Shown piece by piece: positions 11,401-26,400 of a stretch of 64,000 nt of DNA (positions within the stretch are counted from its first letter, which is position 1; every line of letters starts with the position of its first letter). Made by a program: the position numbers and the translations under genes. The notes under the pieces are model-generated. The model saw only the letters and a program-made list of their open reading frames with translations. It ran no database searches and was not told the DNA's origin. Source of the stretch: Eublepharis macularius (Eukaryota > Chordata > Lepidosauria > Squamata > Eublepharidae); NCBI RefSeq assembly GCF_028583425.1, contig NC_072790.1, positions 64,442,052 to 64,506,051 of the forward strand. The letters are read 5' to 3'.

Positions 11401-14400
11401 AGATTTGGTTTCTGAGCCTATGAGGCTGGCTCTTGAGGGCTGAATCTGCCACCTAATCTGAGCTAAACAGATCAGAATCATTGGCAGATTTAGGGCCTGA
11501 TGGCAGTGAGTTCCTTTTCTTTTTTCACTGACTGCTTGGGTGCACAGATGCACTCAACAGTCTTACCACAAGAGAGTTCCTCCTGCTGAGAATTCTGAAG
11601 ACTCACCCAATGGAGTTGGAAAGGTGGCAGAAACACAGTCACGTACCCATGCAAGGGGAGGCTGCTGGTTATCTCCAACCCTTCGGTATTTAAGTCTCCT
11701 TATCTCTCTTCTTAGGGGCTGATTTCCTCCAGAAATTGTGAGGGGTTGAACAAGGAAAATGAAGAGTGATAAGGAGAGATAAACAATAAATAAAGTCAAA
11801 GAGATAGCAGCTCCCTCTGTATATGATTTCCATCACCTCCAACAGTCTCTGCTTTTAGTAGCTGAACCTTTAGAGTTCTCACCAGATATGACTTTCTTGC
11901 TGTTTCTTCCAGGCTTTATGTTTCCCCAGTATGGGGACTTTTAAATAATAGGGTGTGTGTGTGTGTGTGTGGAACACCATGAATGATTCACTGTTTAATA
12001 AAACTCTGGACTTGCATATATATTTCAACCTGTACACCCACACCCAACACCCCAATGAGTCCACATCAGTAGCAGTGATCTTGATTATTCATATCTTCTC
12101 ACATACCTCGGCAAGGATCATTTTTCACTAGGAACTCATCTAATGCCATCCATCCACCTCCAACTCGAACCATAACCGTGCTCCGCAGAATACGGACAAG
12201 ACGGAGTTGTTGGGAGTCACCAAACTGTGCAGAAAAATAGAAAAACATGCTGAAATTTTCCAGTGAAGTTTAAAGAGCTGACGATCACTTCAAGCCAAGT
12301 GGGTTAAAATTAGCCACACACAAGACGCTCCTTAATCATTAGTAGCAAAATCGCCAAAGATATTTTCATTCTGCACACGGGTCAAGGTTGTTTTCAAGTT
12401 GAATGCAACTGCATTATCCAAAAGGCAGCAATGAAATGGGGGAAAGAAGGGAAGGAAAAGTGCAAGCATATGCCACTAGGTTGAATTTTATGCTGGACTG
12501 CTGATTGCTTTCGAGATCTTTTCATTAGTAACATAATACATAAAATTATTGCATCAATAACTGTGGCATTAAAGCCTCAAATTGTCTTGAAAAAACTATC
12601 TCAAGAAATTTAGCTACTGAATTTACAAGAACTTACAAGATTAGGGAACATGAACTTTAAAACTCTTATCACTTCTTTGCATGGCTCTGCCTCCCATCGC
12701 TGTGATGGGTAGTGGGATGATGAAAGAGCACGAGCATGTGCCCACCAGGCCTTTCAAGCCCCCCTTTCCACCCTGGCTTCACATCTAGCTTTGGATTGAG
12801 TGGACACCTCTCCGGCCATGGGGCTACCCTACCCACAAGTTCTGCCCTCGCCTCAGTTGAGGTGTGGAGTAGAGCCACATTTTCCAGTTTCAATGTCACT
12901 CTATAACCTATGACAAGGAAAGGAGATCACAAAATATGGCAGCTTCCATGCTGAAGATATTATATATCTTCAGCATGGAAGCTGCCATATTTTGTGATCT
13001 CCTTTCCTGCACCTAGTTCTTATTTTACTATAAACCGTGTAATAGGTATCTGTTGGATAGTGCTTCTTTGAATATAACATCCATTCCAGACTATTATCAC
13101 TTTCAGTTTATTGCCAACAAATATATCTTCTCCACACTGGTTTCATAACTTGATTTGGTATCAAAGTAAAACTTGTTATCTGAGCACACAACATATGAAA
13201 CATGAACTGGGAGCCTCCAGTCCAACTTCTCCAAAAATGTCCATTAAGTAGCCCTGAAACAGTGTTATTTCCAACTGATATAATGCATGGAAGGTTTGAG
13301 AGCCCTTTAATATGTTCCTTTGGAATAACCAATTATTCAAATGTGACAAAACGAGAACAGATGTGATTTTTTGATATTTTGGAGCTTTATGCAAAATTCA
13401 CTGGTGAACCAAGAATTCAAATGTCCTGTAGGTAGTATCTGTGACACTGAGGATTAATCTATGGGCTCATTCAAGCAGACAAAAGCTTATTTTCTCATCC
13501 CATAAATACACATATAGGAATGAGTTCAAATAGATTAGGAGAAAAGTCACAGTAGCGTTCTATGTATACACACTTCAAACCCACATGAGCTGTAGACTGG
13601 GAAATTAATAGTATAGTGCTAATCTCATAGCTGCATCCTTTGAACCCAAATATACATAGAAACTTTTCTCTTCCCACTTCTGAATCCATCCTATCCAAAC
13701 TTAAGTTCACCTAAGCTCTCTTGATGCTCATGATTACAGAAAAGATCTCAAGATTTTACAAAAAAAGATAATCAGAGAGATAAAGCAAGCGCAGACTGCT
13801 GATATTTAAGGCCATCTCCAGTCTAAAGAGACACATGGAGAACTTCAACCAAAAGTTAAACGTAAGTAAAATGCAGAATTTCATCTTTTCAAGTAAATGA
13901 TGGTTTTACAGCAATACTTGTCCAGTAAATGAATTAAAACCGAGTAATAAATTGATCTCATTAAATAAAACACCCCATTGAGATACTGCTTAAGCAAAGG
14001 GGGAAGGCATATTACTTTGGGGAACCACATAACAGGAAAACACACAAAATTTAATTAATTAATTCAGTATATTACTAATAAGTAAACATGCAAATTAGAA
14101 ATGTATACAATGTAAATTCCTAAATAAGGATAAAATGGCTTCATAACAAGGAGCCATCTTTTCTATTCAATTATTTATGCTGCAGCAACTTTTTAGATCA
14201 AATCCTCTGGAAAAATTGCTTTATCTTTGCATTATTATTCTCAGAAGCTCTGGGAAACATTTGCTCCAGGAACTTGGAAGGAGGACACATCTACTAAGTG
14301 TTAAACTAAAGATATAGCCTTGTTTTAGTGCTGGCTTGCAACTGAAAAGAATGATTCAATTACCTTTCCCTATCCCAGTGCAGGAAATTATTAACCTTAA

Positions 14401-17400
14401 GGGAGTCAGGTGAGATGATGCCTCTTCCTGCCTCCTCCTTTTGAATGGCTCCAGGCTTTAAACCTTTTGCTCACCACTGCCAAGACCCCTCAACAGAGTG
14501 CCACTAACAGCCTAGATACTCCCAAGCCAATATGCCTTTGAATTAGGCGGACTCAAGAAGGGTTCCCATTCCATTTTCCCAAGCACTGAAAGGCTCCTCT
14601 CCATTAGAGAGTCCACCAGTAGTGCTCACTATTTCCCTCTCATTTTTCTTTCCTGCACTAGGCTAATTTGTTAAGACTGATACGAGTACCGAATGGAACT
14701 CTTCATTATTGTATCATATGATTCCTAACCCATCCTGCTGAGGCATCACTCTGACTGACCAAATGCTGTAGTACCAAGAAGGTGAATATCACCCCACATA
14801 TCTAGTGGTTTATTTGGGATGGAAAGCAAACACTTCCTGTTCAACATCTAGTCCCAAGCTGCATCTCTTAGAGGGAAGTATGAACTTACCGGATTGATCC
14901 CAAGGGGTACAGGGTAGACTACCATAAAAGGATACACACCTGCACCCTCTCTCCATATGCTGGAATACACAAGACCCCACTGGTCCAATGCCTAGTCCCC
15001 TTCCCACCAATGTTCCTTACTCTTTCGAAAAGCTTGGAGCAAAGCTAGTTCTTCCCCTCTTGCAGAAGGCAAGGAAAACAGAGTTCTTTCACTAATACTC
15101 ATATTATAGATGAAATTAAATTCTAACAAAATATAGAATATGATACATGGACTTTATAAGTAAGACTACTCTGAATTATGCTGTTTGATAATGCATCACC
15201 TGTTAATAGCTCACAATTGAATGTTGGTGACAAATAATCATTCAAGTTTCATCAAAACTGAAATATTACAAGAATGCTGGCAACAATAAGCTGTGGATTC
15301 TGTAACTGTGGCACTGATAAAGGAATTTGGTTCAAGGAAGGTCTCTCTTGTGGCTTTGTTAAGGCTTTTTTGCCCAGAATGAAATTAGCTCGCTCAGTTC
15401 TACAGCCCATCCTATTTTGTGTGATGTGATAAAGTTGCAATGGTAGCAGGTGATACTAAGTTCAAAAGGGTAGGCAATGTGATCGGCTGGAATCAAGGTT
15501 ATGACTAAGAATACACAGGCAACTAACAGAGAAGGTCAGTACACATCTGAGATATTGCCTATATGGTGCTTATTCATGCTGGTGTGGCTTTTATGGAAAT
15601 GTAATTCATTGTTCAGTTTCTAATTCAATGTCCTGAACTTTCCCCAAAGGCTTAAAAAATAAAATGGTACTAGGTTATCTGGCAGCACGGATATATAAAG
15701 GATACTGCTAGAAAGTCCTCATATACCAATCCTAGAAAGTTTTTAATAGGAATTATTTTGAGTCAGCCACAGAAAGAGCACTGACAGCATTTATGAATTC
15801 TCGCAATCTATTATCTGGTTCCCTTTAAAGTAATCTCATTAATGAGGCAGCAACAGGCAAGAAAAAAAAGCAATTCCCGAAACAAGAAAATCTGCTAAGC
15901 ATTTCCAGAGAGGCACCACAATTGATCAAGAATGAATTAGCTCAGAGTGAAAGGATGGGGAAGGCATACTACTACAAGCTGAAATGACAATGTATTAGAA
16001 GAGTACTTGGAAACTCCGTAACACTTTCCACTGTTTATACCTGATTTCCCAGGAAGAACTGATAAGAGATGGAAAATGGGAGAAAGATATAATTAGTTAA
16101 ACAGGAAATCCTCTAACATGACTCTAAAACATACACAGTCCAAACTACTAAATCAAGTATCTTGTTCAGAGATGTGCAGGCAAATTAGATCTCCAGAGTT
16201 GTGAATGCCAAAGGAGACCTGTGTTAACAAACCATTACTTGCTTTATTCCATACACTTCTTCAGCCAAACTCTCATAGGAAAATTATTTTATTTCCGACC
16301 CAAAAGGAAACAAGGTATTTCCTCTGCAACATGGCAGACTCTTTCACAATGTTTTTTTTAATGATACCTGTCACATTTCCTATCTAGATGAAAGAAAAGT
16401 ATGCTCTAATGGAAAAAGAAACACACACACGGGATGGTGATGATAGGACATATTTCATTCAAATATTCTGAAAACCTAATGGATTCCCAACCATTCACTC
16501 TGTTGAAGAAAAAACACCCTCATTATTCAAATGTTAACAAATGTCACCATATAAGGTGCCAAAAGCTGCTCATGTATCCCGAAGCATACAGGCCAAAAAC
16601 AGCACGGTCTGTTAGGAGTTTCTGAAACATTCTACCAAAAGCCAAGTTCTTCACAAAGGCAGTGGGTGAAAAGCTTGCTCACAACTCAAATGTAAGGCCC
16701 AGGCCCAGAACATTTTACGCTGATTGATCAAAAAACGCATTAAGCTTAAAAAAACATGCTATTTCCAGATTCTAAGGAAACAAATTCTTGCTGTTTGAGC
16801 TGACATGCTCCACCATCCCTTTTTTCATAATATTTGGGTTTAAACTAGCAAAATGAATGTGTTTTCTGGACTTACTCTGTACTTATTATCCCCAATCTGC
16901 TCCACCTGGAAACGCTTTGCACATTTACATTTCGCTACCTGCCTCGTCACCTGTCAAAAGATAATGAAAAACATATTATTATACTCGAAGGATTTAACGT
17001 AAGTAATAATTGTGGCATCAAGCAGAAGAGCATTAGGGTTATGCAGGGAGCATGTGGTAGCAGTAGTATGGTGCGGGGGCGGGGGGAAGCGCACCTCATC
17101 TTCAATTTTATCTGCATCTGTCAGAGGTTTGTATGCATCCTTGTTTGGATGAAGTGCTGCTACAAATTCGTAATAGTCAATATAGCCATCACCATCTCTG
17201 TCAAATATATCGGCTACTGCACTCATCTCCAGACGGCTTGTAGGAAACTCTGCAGACCAAAAGAACAACTTGCATTAGAATGACTGGTCAACATGAAAAG
17301 GACCTTGTTAGGAAATGGAATTCCCTTACTATAGAGACTCGATCTGACAGTCTTGAATCCCCAAGAAGGCTGAAGTGGGGAGCAAGGACAAAACACACTA

Positions 17401-20400
17401 CTGGGAGTCAAATCCTCAGCTCCCATGGCAACCGGAGCCTTTACCAGTCCCTCTTAACTAACTTAGAGACCAAGGAACAAAGTCTCCAGACCTACTGGGT
17501 GTCAATCCAGAAGCGAACCCTGCAAAGTTGGAGCCTGCAGGTTGAGTTTGACAAAAACAATTACTTCGTAGCTGTAACCAAATAAGCCAAAATACTGGAT
17601 TTAGATTGAAGCCCCAAATAACAGCACAGAAATATAATTAATAAAGTTTATTAAGAACTGTGCAAAAGATTACAAATATAGAAACTGTGCAAGACAGGAA
17701 AGAAAATAGTAGAACTAAATAACTACTCTAAAATACCGTAAAGGCTTTGGTCCTGACATGGATGTTACTTTGTCAGACCAGAAGCACAAAAATCCAAATA
17801 AAACTCCAAAGTCCAAAATTCAGAGGCAAGAGTCCTAGACTGTTCCCTAACCTGGTATTCAAGTCTAGAGCACAGAATGACGTGAAAGTAGCACGTACGC
17901 CACCAGAGCAAACAACAGCTTAGACTAGACTGAAGACCCTTGCCTGATTCTGCTTGACCAATGAATTGGGTATTGCTAGGACATATGGCCAAATTCCTCT
18001 GCAACTGGAGCGCTTTCACAATCAGAGGAACTTATCCTCACTCAGGGTTCCTTGCACTAATGCAAGTGCACTAATGTGAGTGCAAACCTCCCTCGTCTCT
18101 GGTCTTGATGTTCTCTGATCCCATGATCTCACCTGCACCTGAGTGCCTCATCTCATCCCTCATCTCATCCCTTATCTCTCATCCCTCATCTCTCTGGGAA
18201 CTGCAAAATCATACTGACTGTAATTTTCCAGAGGTGGGCCTTCTATAGCCTAACCAAGCCCAAAAGCCTGAACCAAACATTTGAAAAACCAAGAAACAGA
18301 CCAAGAAACAGACCAAGAAAAATAGACCAGTTTCTTGACAGCAGGTGAAGATGTTTTTATTTTCTGGGTTTTTTAAAACTGCGATGTAGAGATTTTAGTT
18401 GTCTTTCTTTTTTAAATGTTGCTTTAAATGAATGTTTCTTGTATCTTGTAGTTGCCGCCATTTATGATGGTGCTGTATTGTTGTTATTTCTTGTATTTCT
18501 TTATAGATACTTCTTATATGGAGAGGTGGAGGCACAAATATTTTAGATAAGTGAATAAACTGGTCACTTTTACAGCATACTGAAACTCCTTTGGAGAATT
18601 ATATCAAACTTTTCCTTGAAAACTTACTTGAAGAAAGAATCCCATCAATAAATTCCTGCCTTGTTATCTTCCCATCTTGATCTTTATCTATTCTCCTAAA
18701 GAAGTCCATCACTCGGGATTTCTTATGGTTCATCCACCGCATGTATTTTTTCCGCCATATATCAAAATCAAAGTTGGCAAATTCCTTCAGCTAAAAAAAA
18801 AAGAGGTAATAAAAAACAGTTTAATAGTGGTATTGTCCTGTGATCTCATATGACCTCAAAGTTAAAGGTAAGGACAGAAGTCAATGCTGACTTATGCAAA
18901 CTGCGGTTTGCAAAGAATTCAGGATCAGGAAAGCACCACCACCACCACCACCACCACTTCTCTTTCCTTATCACTCTTACACATTGTATCTTCCCAGCAC
19001 TAGCAACAGTTAATACTAATAGGATTTGAAACCAGGGTTTGCAAATTGCAAACAGTCATTAAATGGGAATCTGGTTAGTATCAACTACAGATGGCCTGAT
19101 TTCAGAAGTAACACTAACCCATGGTAAACGCCACTCAATGAAGGGAAGAAAGTGAATTTGTTTTAGAAAAAGAAGAAATGGTAAACAATCCCAGCATTGA
19201 CTCCCATTTTGCAAACCATAGCTTATTTTATGTCTGTGCCAGATCTATGGCACGATATATTATTTTTCCTTGGACCTGCTTCATGTGTGTAGTGATTCAC
19301 ACTGTAAATGTGGGATACTGCACTCGAGTGTAAAGTATTTGTGGGTACAGGTCCCATACAGTTTGGGGGGATTTCAGCTATGCCATTGTTACCCTCCACA
19401 AACATGCTTAAAGACCTATCAGGAAGGGAGCTGTTCATTTGAAACAGCTTATTAGATGGAGTTTTGCCGTTGTGTTATGATGACCTGTCTTCCACATGTC
19501 TAAAGCAGGCCTTATGGATTCTGCAGTTCCAGTATTTAAGATGCGTGATTCCATGATGTTCATACACTTTTTAATATTAAAACAGGCACAATTCTCCATA
19601 GACAAATCAAGGCTGCATCTTGCTTACACATAAAACTAGTATTATGATCATATTTTGGTGCCTATATTATTGACAACACTCTTCTTTATGTGACAGAGAA
19701 GCAGGCAGGCATCTTTTTCTTCCACCATTCAGACAATGTACTGTATGTTCTAGGTATCCTATGTGAATGTAGGCTTGTGTAATTTCTCTCTCAAAAATGC
19801 AAGGCAGAAATTGTATGAGCAGAGTAGAGTCTCCGCTTGGTTGAGTTTGGTTCATAAAGTGTATCATGGCCAGAAAATGCACTGAATTATCAATATGGTG
19901 AAGTATGATGGCTATCCACACTTCCACCCCACAAAGAAGGTGTATCTGATGAAGCAGGCCCATGAAAGTGCACTCTACAAGATATGTCTTCGTCTTTTAA
20001 GTGCCACAGAACTCTGTACCACTGCAGGTAACATTATTGTTATCACTTGTATTTACTAACTTCCTCTAGTCGGTCTAAAGCATCATTAAGTTTTCTTCTT
20101 CTTTCCAGGGCTAGGAGCCAGACTTGCTGCCATTTGCTGACTAACAGGTTCACTCGTGGATTCTTGGTTTCAATCTGGGTCTGTGCCCCTGATGGATATA
20201 AACTTGGTGTTGGGGAGCGTTTTCCTGTTAAAATAGGGGGGAAATTTATCATTCTTTCATGTTTCTATTTGCATTTTAAAGCAATTTAAACAAAAGTTAT
20301 CACAGCATCTAAGCTTGTTCTGTGTATATAGCCTGGTTGTGCATATAGGAGAAAAAGAGAGTTTGAAAGGGGGGCGGGTTCAGATGGCTTGCCCCCAAAG

Positions 20401-23400
20401 GTAGGTTTGGCCTTAAGGCCACAAGTGGCTAATTTTCAGTTCTTACTGCCCACTTTTTGAATCAGCCAAAATAAGCTGAGAAACCAATTAATCAAATATA
20501 CAAGGAGGAGATTATATTGCAGAGTTTACAAATGATACATTATAGTCTAATAATAATCTGTGTGCAGCTCCTGCCTCCATGCTACAATTTCATTAACTTA
20601 CGTCCTCCTCTTCCTTTATCAAGTACAGGAATCTGAGACTGGATTGGAGCAGATTCGGCTGCTTTCCGTTTGTGTGTCTTAGTAACTTTATCAACATCAG
20701 GCTGCTTTCTAGTCATTTCTTCCATGAACATCTGCAAGTAAATGTTGGCTGCTTTGATGATTAATGCACAGAAATGCATTACACAATGCACAACAATCCT
20801 GTGACTTAGTGACCCAAGGTTACCTGTTGAGTTCCATGTCTGAATGGAAATTTGAATTCGGGTCTCCCTAGTTCTACCATTACACTAAACAAGCTTGATC
20901 AAGAACCTCTTTTGTAATACCTAAAAGGCAGCATCTTTTGCCTATCTTTTCTCTGTTTTTCAAGAAGCCAAAACAGCCAGCTGCTCCCTCATCTGTGTAC
21001 CCATGTTAAAAATGGCAAATGTATAGCACCTTCTAAGTCTTACAAAGTGCATACTTTCCCCCATTGTGGGTCACAAAATGTAGCAACATGCCCCGATATA
21101 TTAGCTTTCCAAGAATAGAGATCCCTTATGGGAGCATGAAGCTAATACATGCACCACCACCAACACCCGTTCTAAAGGCTTGGAAGACTTGATTAGCAAA
21201 ACAATATTGTTTTAATTCACAGTTCATATTTTGGGGTTCTTAAAAAAAAAAGGTTCAGCCTCTTTATTCTCTAGGCAGCAGTATGCAGTGCAGTTAAAAT
21301 GACAGGACAGCAAATGCATTTATTTCACATGATCTTCCAAAACAGACATACACTGAAGAATGATTAGCCTGATCTTAAGAATACAGCCATGGTTCACTTG
21401 CCTGATGTTCTGCAATAAGCGCTTTAACGTCGTCAATCTCCTGAGGAATGTCCTCCTTGTCTTTTTCACTCAGAGTCATCTCTGCCCATTGCAGCCACGA
21501 CAACAACGCTTCCAGTAACTCCTGGTTCGCTATCAGTGCAGCCAGTGCTCCTGCTAGTCTCTGCTGATGCTGCTTTGCCCACGCTAACACCTTTAAATGA
21601 AGAGCAATCCATGAGAACTACTTCCACAACTACTCCCAACGCACACTGTATTTCAATTATTTGCCAAAGGGTCACCGTTCATGCTACTTCAAAGCACAGT
21701 GCTGAAAATATTTTCAGGAAACAAATGATACTCTCAGATTGGTTCTAGAATTCTTCACAATATGAGTTATCTTTGAGATACAGGTATGTGTTACTTTCCC
21801 TACATTATATAGTAAAAAAAGTAATTAACTGTATTTATTTTACACTATTATGTCTGACTGTTGGCAACAGATTCCTTTGCCACCAAGTTGCTCCGTGGTT
21901 TTAAAAGCTTATTTTTTTTTAAATTCCTCTTTTGTGGGGTGCCCAAGTGATGTCGGTTGACATGGACTCTTTTACTTCTCTTTACCTCTTTCTTGCAAGA
22001 GGCATGCAAAAAAGAGTAAAAATGAGCCTATTATATATGACAGCAAGGATACGTATGTTAAATGTTCTACTCTGGCCAGCTGGATCATTTCCTTGCTGTG
22101 TAACTGCTTTGCTAATTGCCAGCCATGTTCCAAGTTGTCAAAGACTGATTGTTACCACAAAGAACTGCTTGCGATGGACTGACCTCTTCAAACCTTGCTC
22201 TGATGATGGTTATCCAGTGCTTAATGGTAGTGATGGAGTCTGGGTGGCAGATAGCCAAGACGGCCTCTCCCATACCTGTGGCTTTATTTAGCTCAGCCTT
22301 TTTCTCTTCCAGTTTCCTCATGAATTCCTAAGGCAGAAACAGTGATTTCAATTAGGTGCTGGCACAGATTCAAAGGGAAACATTCAAGCAAGCTTCAGAT
22401 TTTGCTGGCTGAGTCAAAAAGAACAAATGCCTACACTGAATCGTTCGACGCCTCAGCAGATTCAATAGAAGGGAAGCAAAGAAACAAGTTCATCTTTTAT
22501 AAGAAAAGAACGTGCTTTTCTTTTTAAAAAAATGGCAAAAAACAAACTTCAGATGTAAGACGCATGCTAGAGCCCGCAACATATTACTAATACAACAAAA
22601 AGTATACATTTGTTTATAATACATATAAAGCAAAAGCGTGCACAGAACTTAGCAAGGTATTTTTACCAGACATGTTTCAGGAGGCTCAATGGACTGATCA
22701 TTTACTATAATCTAATGACATACCTTGCTTAGAGTAGATGTTGAAGGTGAGCACAGGTCTAATATAGGAAATTATCAAACACAAAATGTACAAGGTGATA
22801 CCTTGAGCCGGATCTGTGTGTACTTGTGTCCACAAGATTCTCTTAGGACAATGTGCTCAGCAGCTGGCTTGATTACAAACTCCGCCAGGGAGAAAGCCCT
22901 TTGGTAACAAAGGATTTCAAACACACACACACACACACAAGATCTCTCTGTGCACTCACTGCTTCTCCCTGCACTCAGGGAATGGGCGGGGGTGCCCATC
23001 TCTAGTCTGAGGTCTGATCTCAAACACGATGCAGACAAGCAAAGGGCTTTCCTGCGAGACCTCGCATGGTCTCATCTTTCAAACTGCACCCCTGGCAGTT
23101 TGTCATGATGCTGCCTCCATCAGCATGCCAGCACAATATCCACAAGGGCGACAGATCCCTGACGTGTAAGAGGAGCACTTGCCTTTACTTTGCAGGGGAC
23201 GCGGCAGTTTTATCTGAAAATCTCAGCCTTTGCAAAGTTGCCCATGGAAGTTCTTTGCCTGGCTAGGGTTACATTTAAATCAGGCCTCACTGGAACCTGG
23301 GTAAAATGCCTACTGGCCTCCTGCTTGGAGTATTAAAAAAATATGTGTTTTTACAAAAATATTTATTGCGCAAATAAAACACGTCACTTTTCTCAACTGC

Positions 23401-26400
23401 TATTTCATGGGAGAGGTTCAAAGCAACAGCAAGAGCTGAACTACAAAGTTGGTTCAGATGTTACCTTTTTCTTGAGGAGCTCTTTGAACTCACACTTCCT
23501 TCTCCCTAGAATAAAAGGCTACTTCCACTTTCCCCATCTTACTTCATTGGCCACAAAGGTAGAGATAGCTGGATAGTTTTCATTCTTCCCTCCCTGTCTC
23601 TAGCAAGGAGGGAACTGCCACTGTTGTTTACTCACTAAATATCCGTCTCACTGCACGGTCATTAGGAAAAAGAAAGAAAAGGTAGGCTTTACAGACCAAA
23701 TAGGACTGTTATTTCTTCTCAAGAGGATAAATGTGTGATCCACCCTGTATGAGCCTCTACTTATGACATTTTTTAAGGAGGAATGGAAGTAAAATTCATT
23801 TTTAAGGGAGATATTGCTTGTTTGGACAACTTACAAATACTTCTGGGATGACTCTTAGAGAAAATTAAAATATATTTGTTTTAAATATCCTATTTATCAT
23901 TCATTTCACTAGGCGGGGTCGATAGAGAAAAGACATCACAGTCCAATCTTATATTGAACAACATCCCCTTCCCAACATATTTGCGGCCCATGGAGTTTCT
24001 GACACCCACTAGCTGCTCAGTTGGTCAGGGATTTAAAGTGTCCAGTTTAATATTTGTGAGGGAAGGCAGTTTGGCTGAGATTTAAGTCTCACATGGGGCA
24101 GCACTGGAATAAATCCAAAAAGCTGAGAAGCTAGGGGGAAATGAGCCCAGGGGCAAGAATGCTGAAGTAAAGGGGCATGAATAGGCAACAGACTGAGAAA
24201 GAGGATCTTGAAGTAAAGGTAGATGAATTTGTGAAGAAAGGCAAAGGAGATTAATTAGTTAAGTTTCAGGTGGGTAGTGATGTTGGTCTGCAGTAGAAGA
24301 GCAAGATTCGAGTCCAGTAGCACCTTACTGACCAACAAGATTTCCAGAGTACAAGCTATTGAGACTCAAAACTCCTTTTGTCAAATTTCCTACTTCTATC
24401 TGATGAAGGGAGCTTTGGCTCTCAAAAGCTTATATCCTGGAAACCTTGATGGTCTTTAAGGTGATACTGGACCCTAATCTTGCTCTAATTAAAAAGAGGC
24501 TCGGGGGAAAATCATTGATCAATAGGGTAGCTAAAGGAAGTAGGGCAAAAGAAATAGGAAGGATAGAGATATGAAGTGGAAGAAAGAACGAACTAAGAAG
24601 TAGGACTGTAGACAAATGAGAAAGCTTGGCACAACCTCCTACTTCTGTGATCGCTTGTCCTGAGATGATAATCTCTGAATGCATTTCCACTTCTGAAGTA
24701 TTTTCTTTTAAAAGCTCCATTTCATATCCCATTAGACCTTCTTTAAAATTGGGCTTGATGTAATGAAGGTTATGTATTCTAGACAATTAACATAACATTG
24801 CTCTTTATAGCCTTTAGGGTTAAAAGGTAAGTTAATGCAATAAATTAGGTAATAAGAGAAATATGTTTATGCTCTATTGCTTGCTTTCTCTTCACCACAG
24901 GCCTTCTCCCTTTACTTACTTCAAAGTTTCATATATCTGTTCTCTTGTAAAATGCTGTAAACTCTCAATAAGTTTTCTGATTTTTGAAAACAGCTGCATG
25001 CAGTCTGCTTTCACTAGCATAAAAGCCATTATATCAACCAAAGTGTTGCTTTTTAAGTTGTGGCAAGCTGTTGCACAAAGAAAATCCATTGTATACAAAG
25101 AGATATTTCTATTTGTGCAAGGCACAGTACTAGCATTATGTTGGATTAATTTTTTAAAAAATATTTAATTTAATAGTGCATTGGATAACAGGATTTCAAA
25201 CTGGAAAATAGTAAATGCTCATGATTATTCAAAAGTTGTGTTATGTCTGATGCTAGTGCACTAGTATTGGCATCAATGGAATATTACCTAGTTGGAGATG
25301 AAATCCACGGACATTTTGTGGGATAACCAAGAGTACAACTAGCGTGCTTTGCTCTGAGTCAGCTTCCAGCTTGTTGTTATAACTGTGTTTGACACAAATA
25401 TTACAGAAAAAAACATTCATCTTTCTGAACAGCAACTAAGACTGCAATCCTGTGCACACTTCCTTGGGAGCAAGACCCAATGAAATTAGTGGGACTCACT
25501 TCTAAGTGAACATCCATGCAGTTATTGAACTTCTGTGAATGTACCGATACAGAAAATGCTAAAATATTTCCAGATATTCAGTGAAAGCTTCTGCTGCAGT
25601 AATTCAACACCTAGTCTAATATGCATCTAATCAAGTGTTAGTCACACAGAATGCAAGAATTGCTTTTTATGACTGAGGGATGAGGGGGGCTTTTCTTCCA
25701 ATCAGAAACAACCATCTGGAGCCTGTTCGATCTGACTGACGTAACCAAGGCACTCTCTTTTCTGTAGATAATATAGCTGCTGGCAGTCTTTCCATGATCT
25801 CACTGTATGGTAATCAACACATCAAGAGTAGCCAAAAAATGGTGGCCTAACTCATAACAGGCACACTTACATGGTTTGGAGAGTATTCTCATGAACACCT
25901 ACAATAACACAATTCAACTTCAGGCAAATGTAGAACCATAAGGTATGAAAAATGCTTGGCTACTTCCAAAAACATCAGCCATGTCTGCTTCTCCGCCTCC
26001 TTCTCTCACCCCCAGAAACATACAGCAAAAGAGAAGGTGTGAGGTAACCTGACATCATCACATTTCGAATTTTCCAGCCCCCATTCCACAAGCTTGGCAA
26101 CATACATGCGTCTCCTCTAACATGTAGTTCTGCATTACTAAGCATAAACAAACAAGGGTTTGCCCCTTTCAGTATATTTTGTTCTCACCTATTGTGTCAC
26201 TTGTACCTTGACACAACAGCTGTGTATGATACACGTCTTGATCCTAAACATCTGGGCAATAAGTCCAATTTATTTTGAGAGAACCTCCTCTAAAATAAGC
26301 ATGTTCATGTGCTGATGCCACAAAGAGAAAGCACTAGTATGGATGTGGTAACAAAACAGCAAAAGCTGCCCGCTTCTCAGTTCAAATCATGTGTGTACGT

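Noticed and set aside
20582..20601. Read-through from exon 20 ending in a stop
   Set aside because: The GTAAGT donor at 20601 is strong, and exon 21 completes the split Arg codon and restores GRGGRKRSP.
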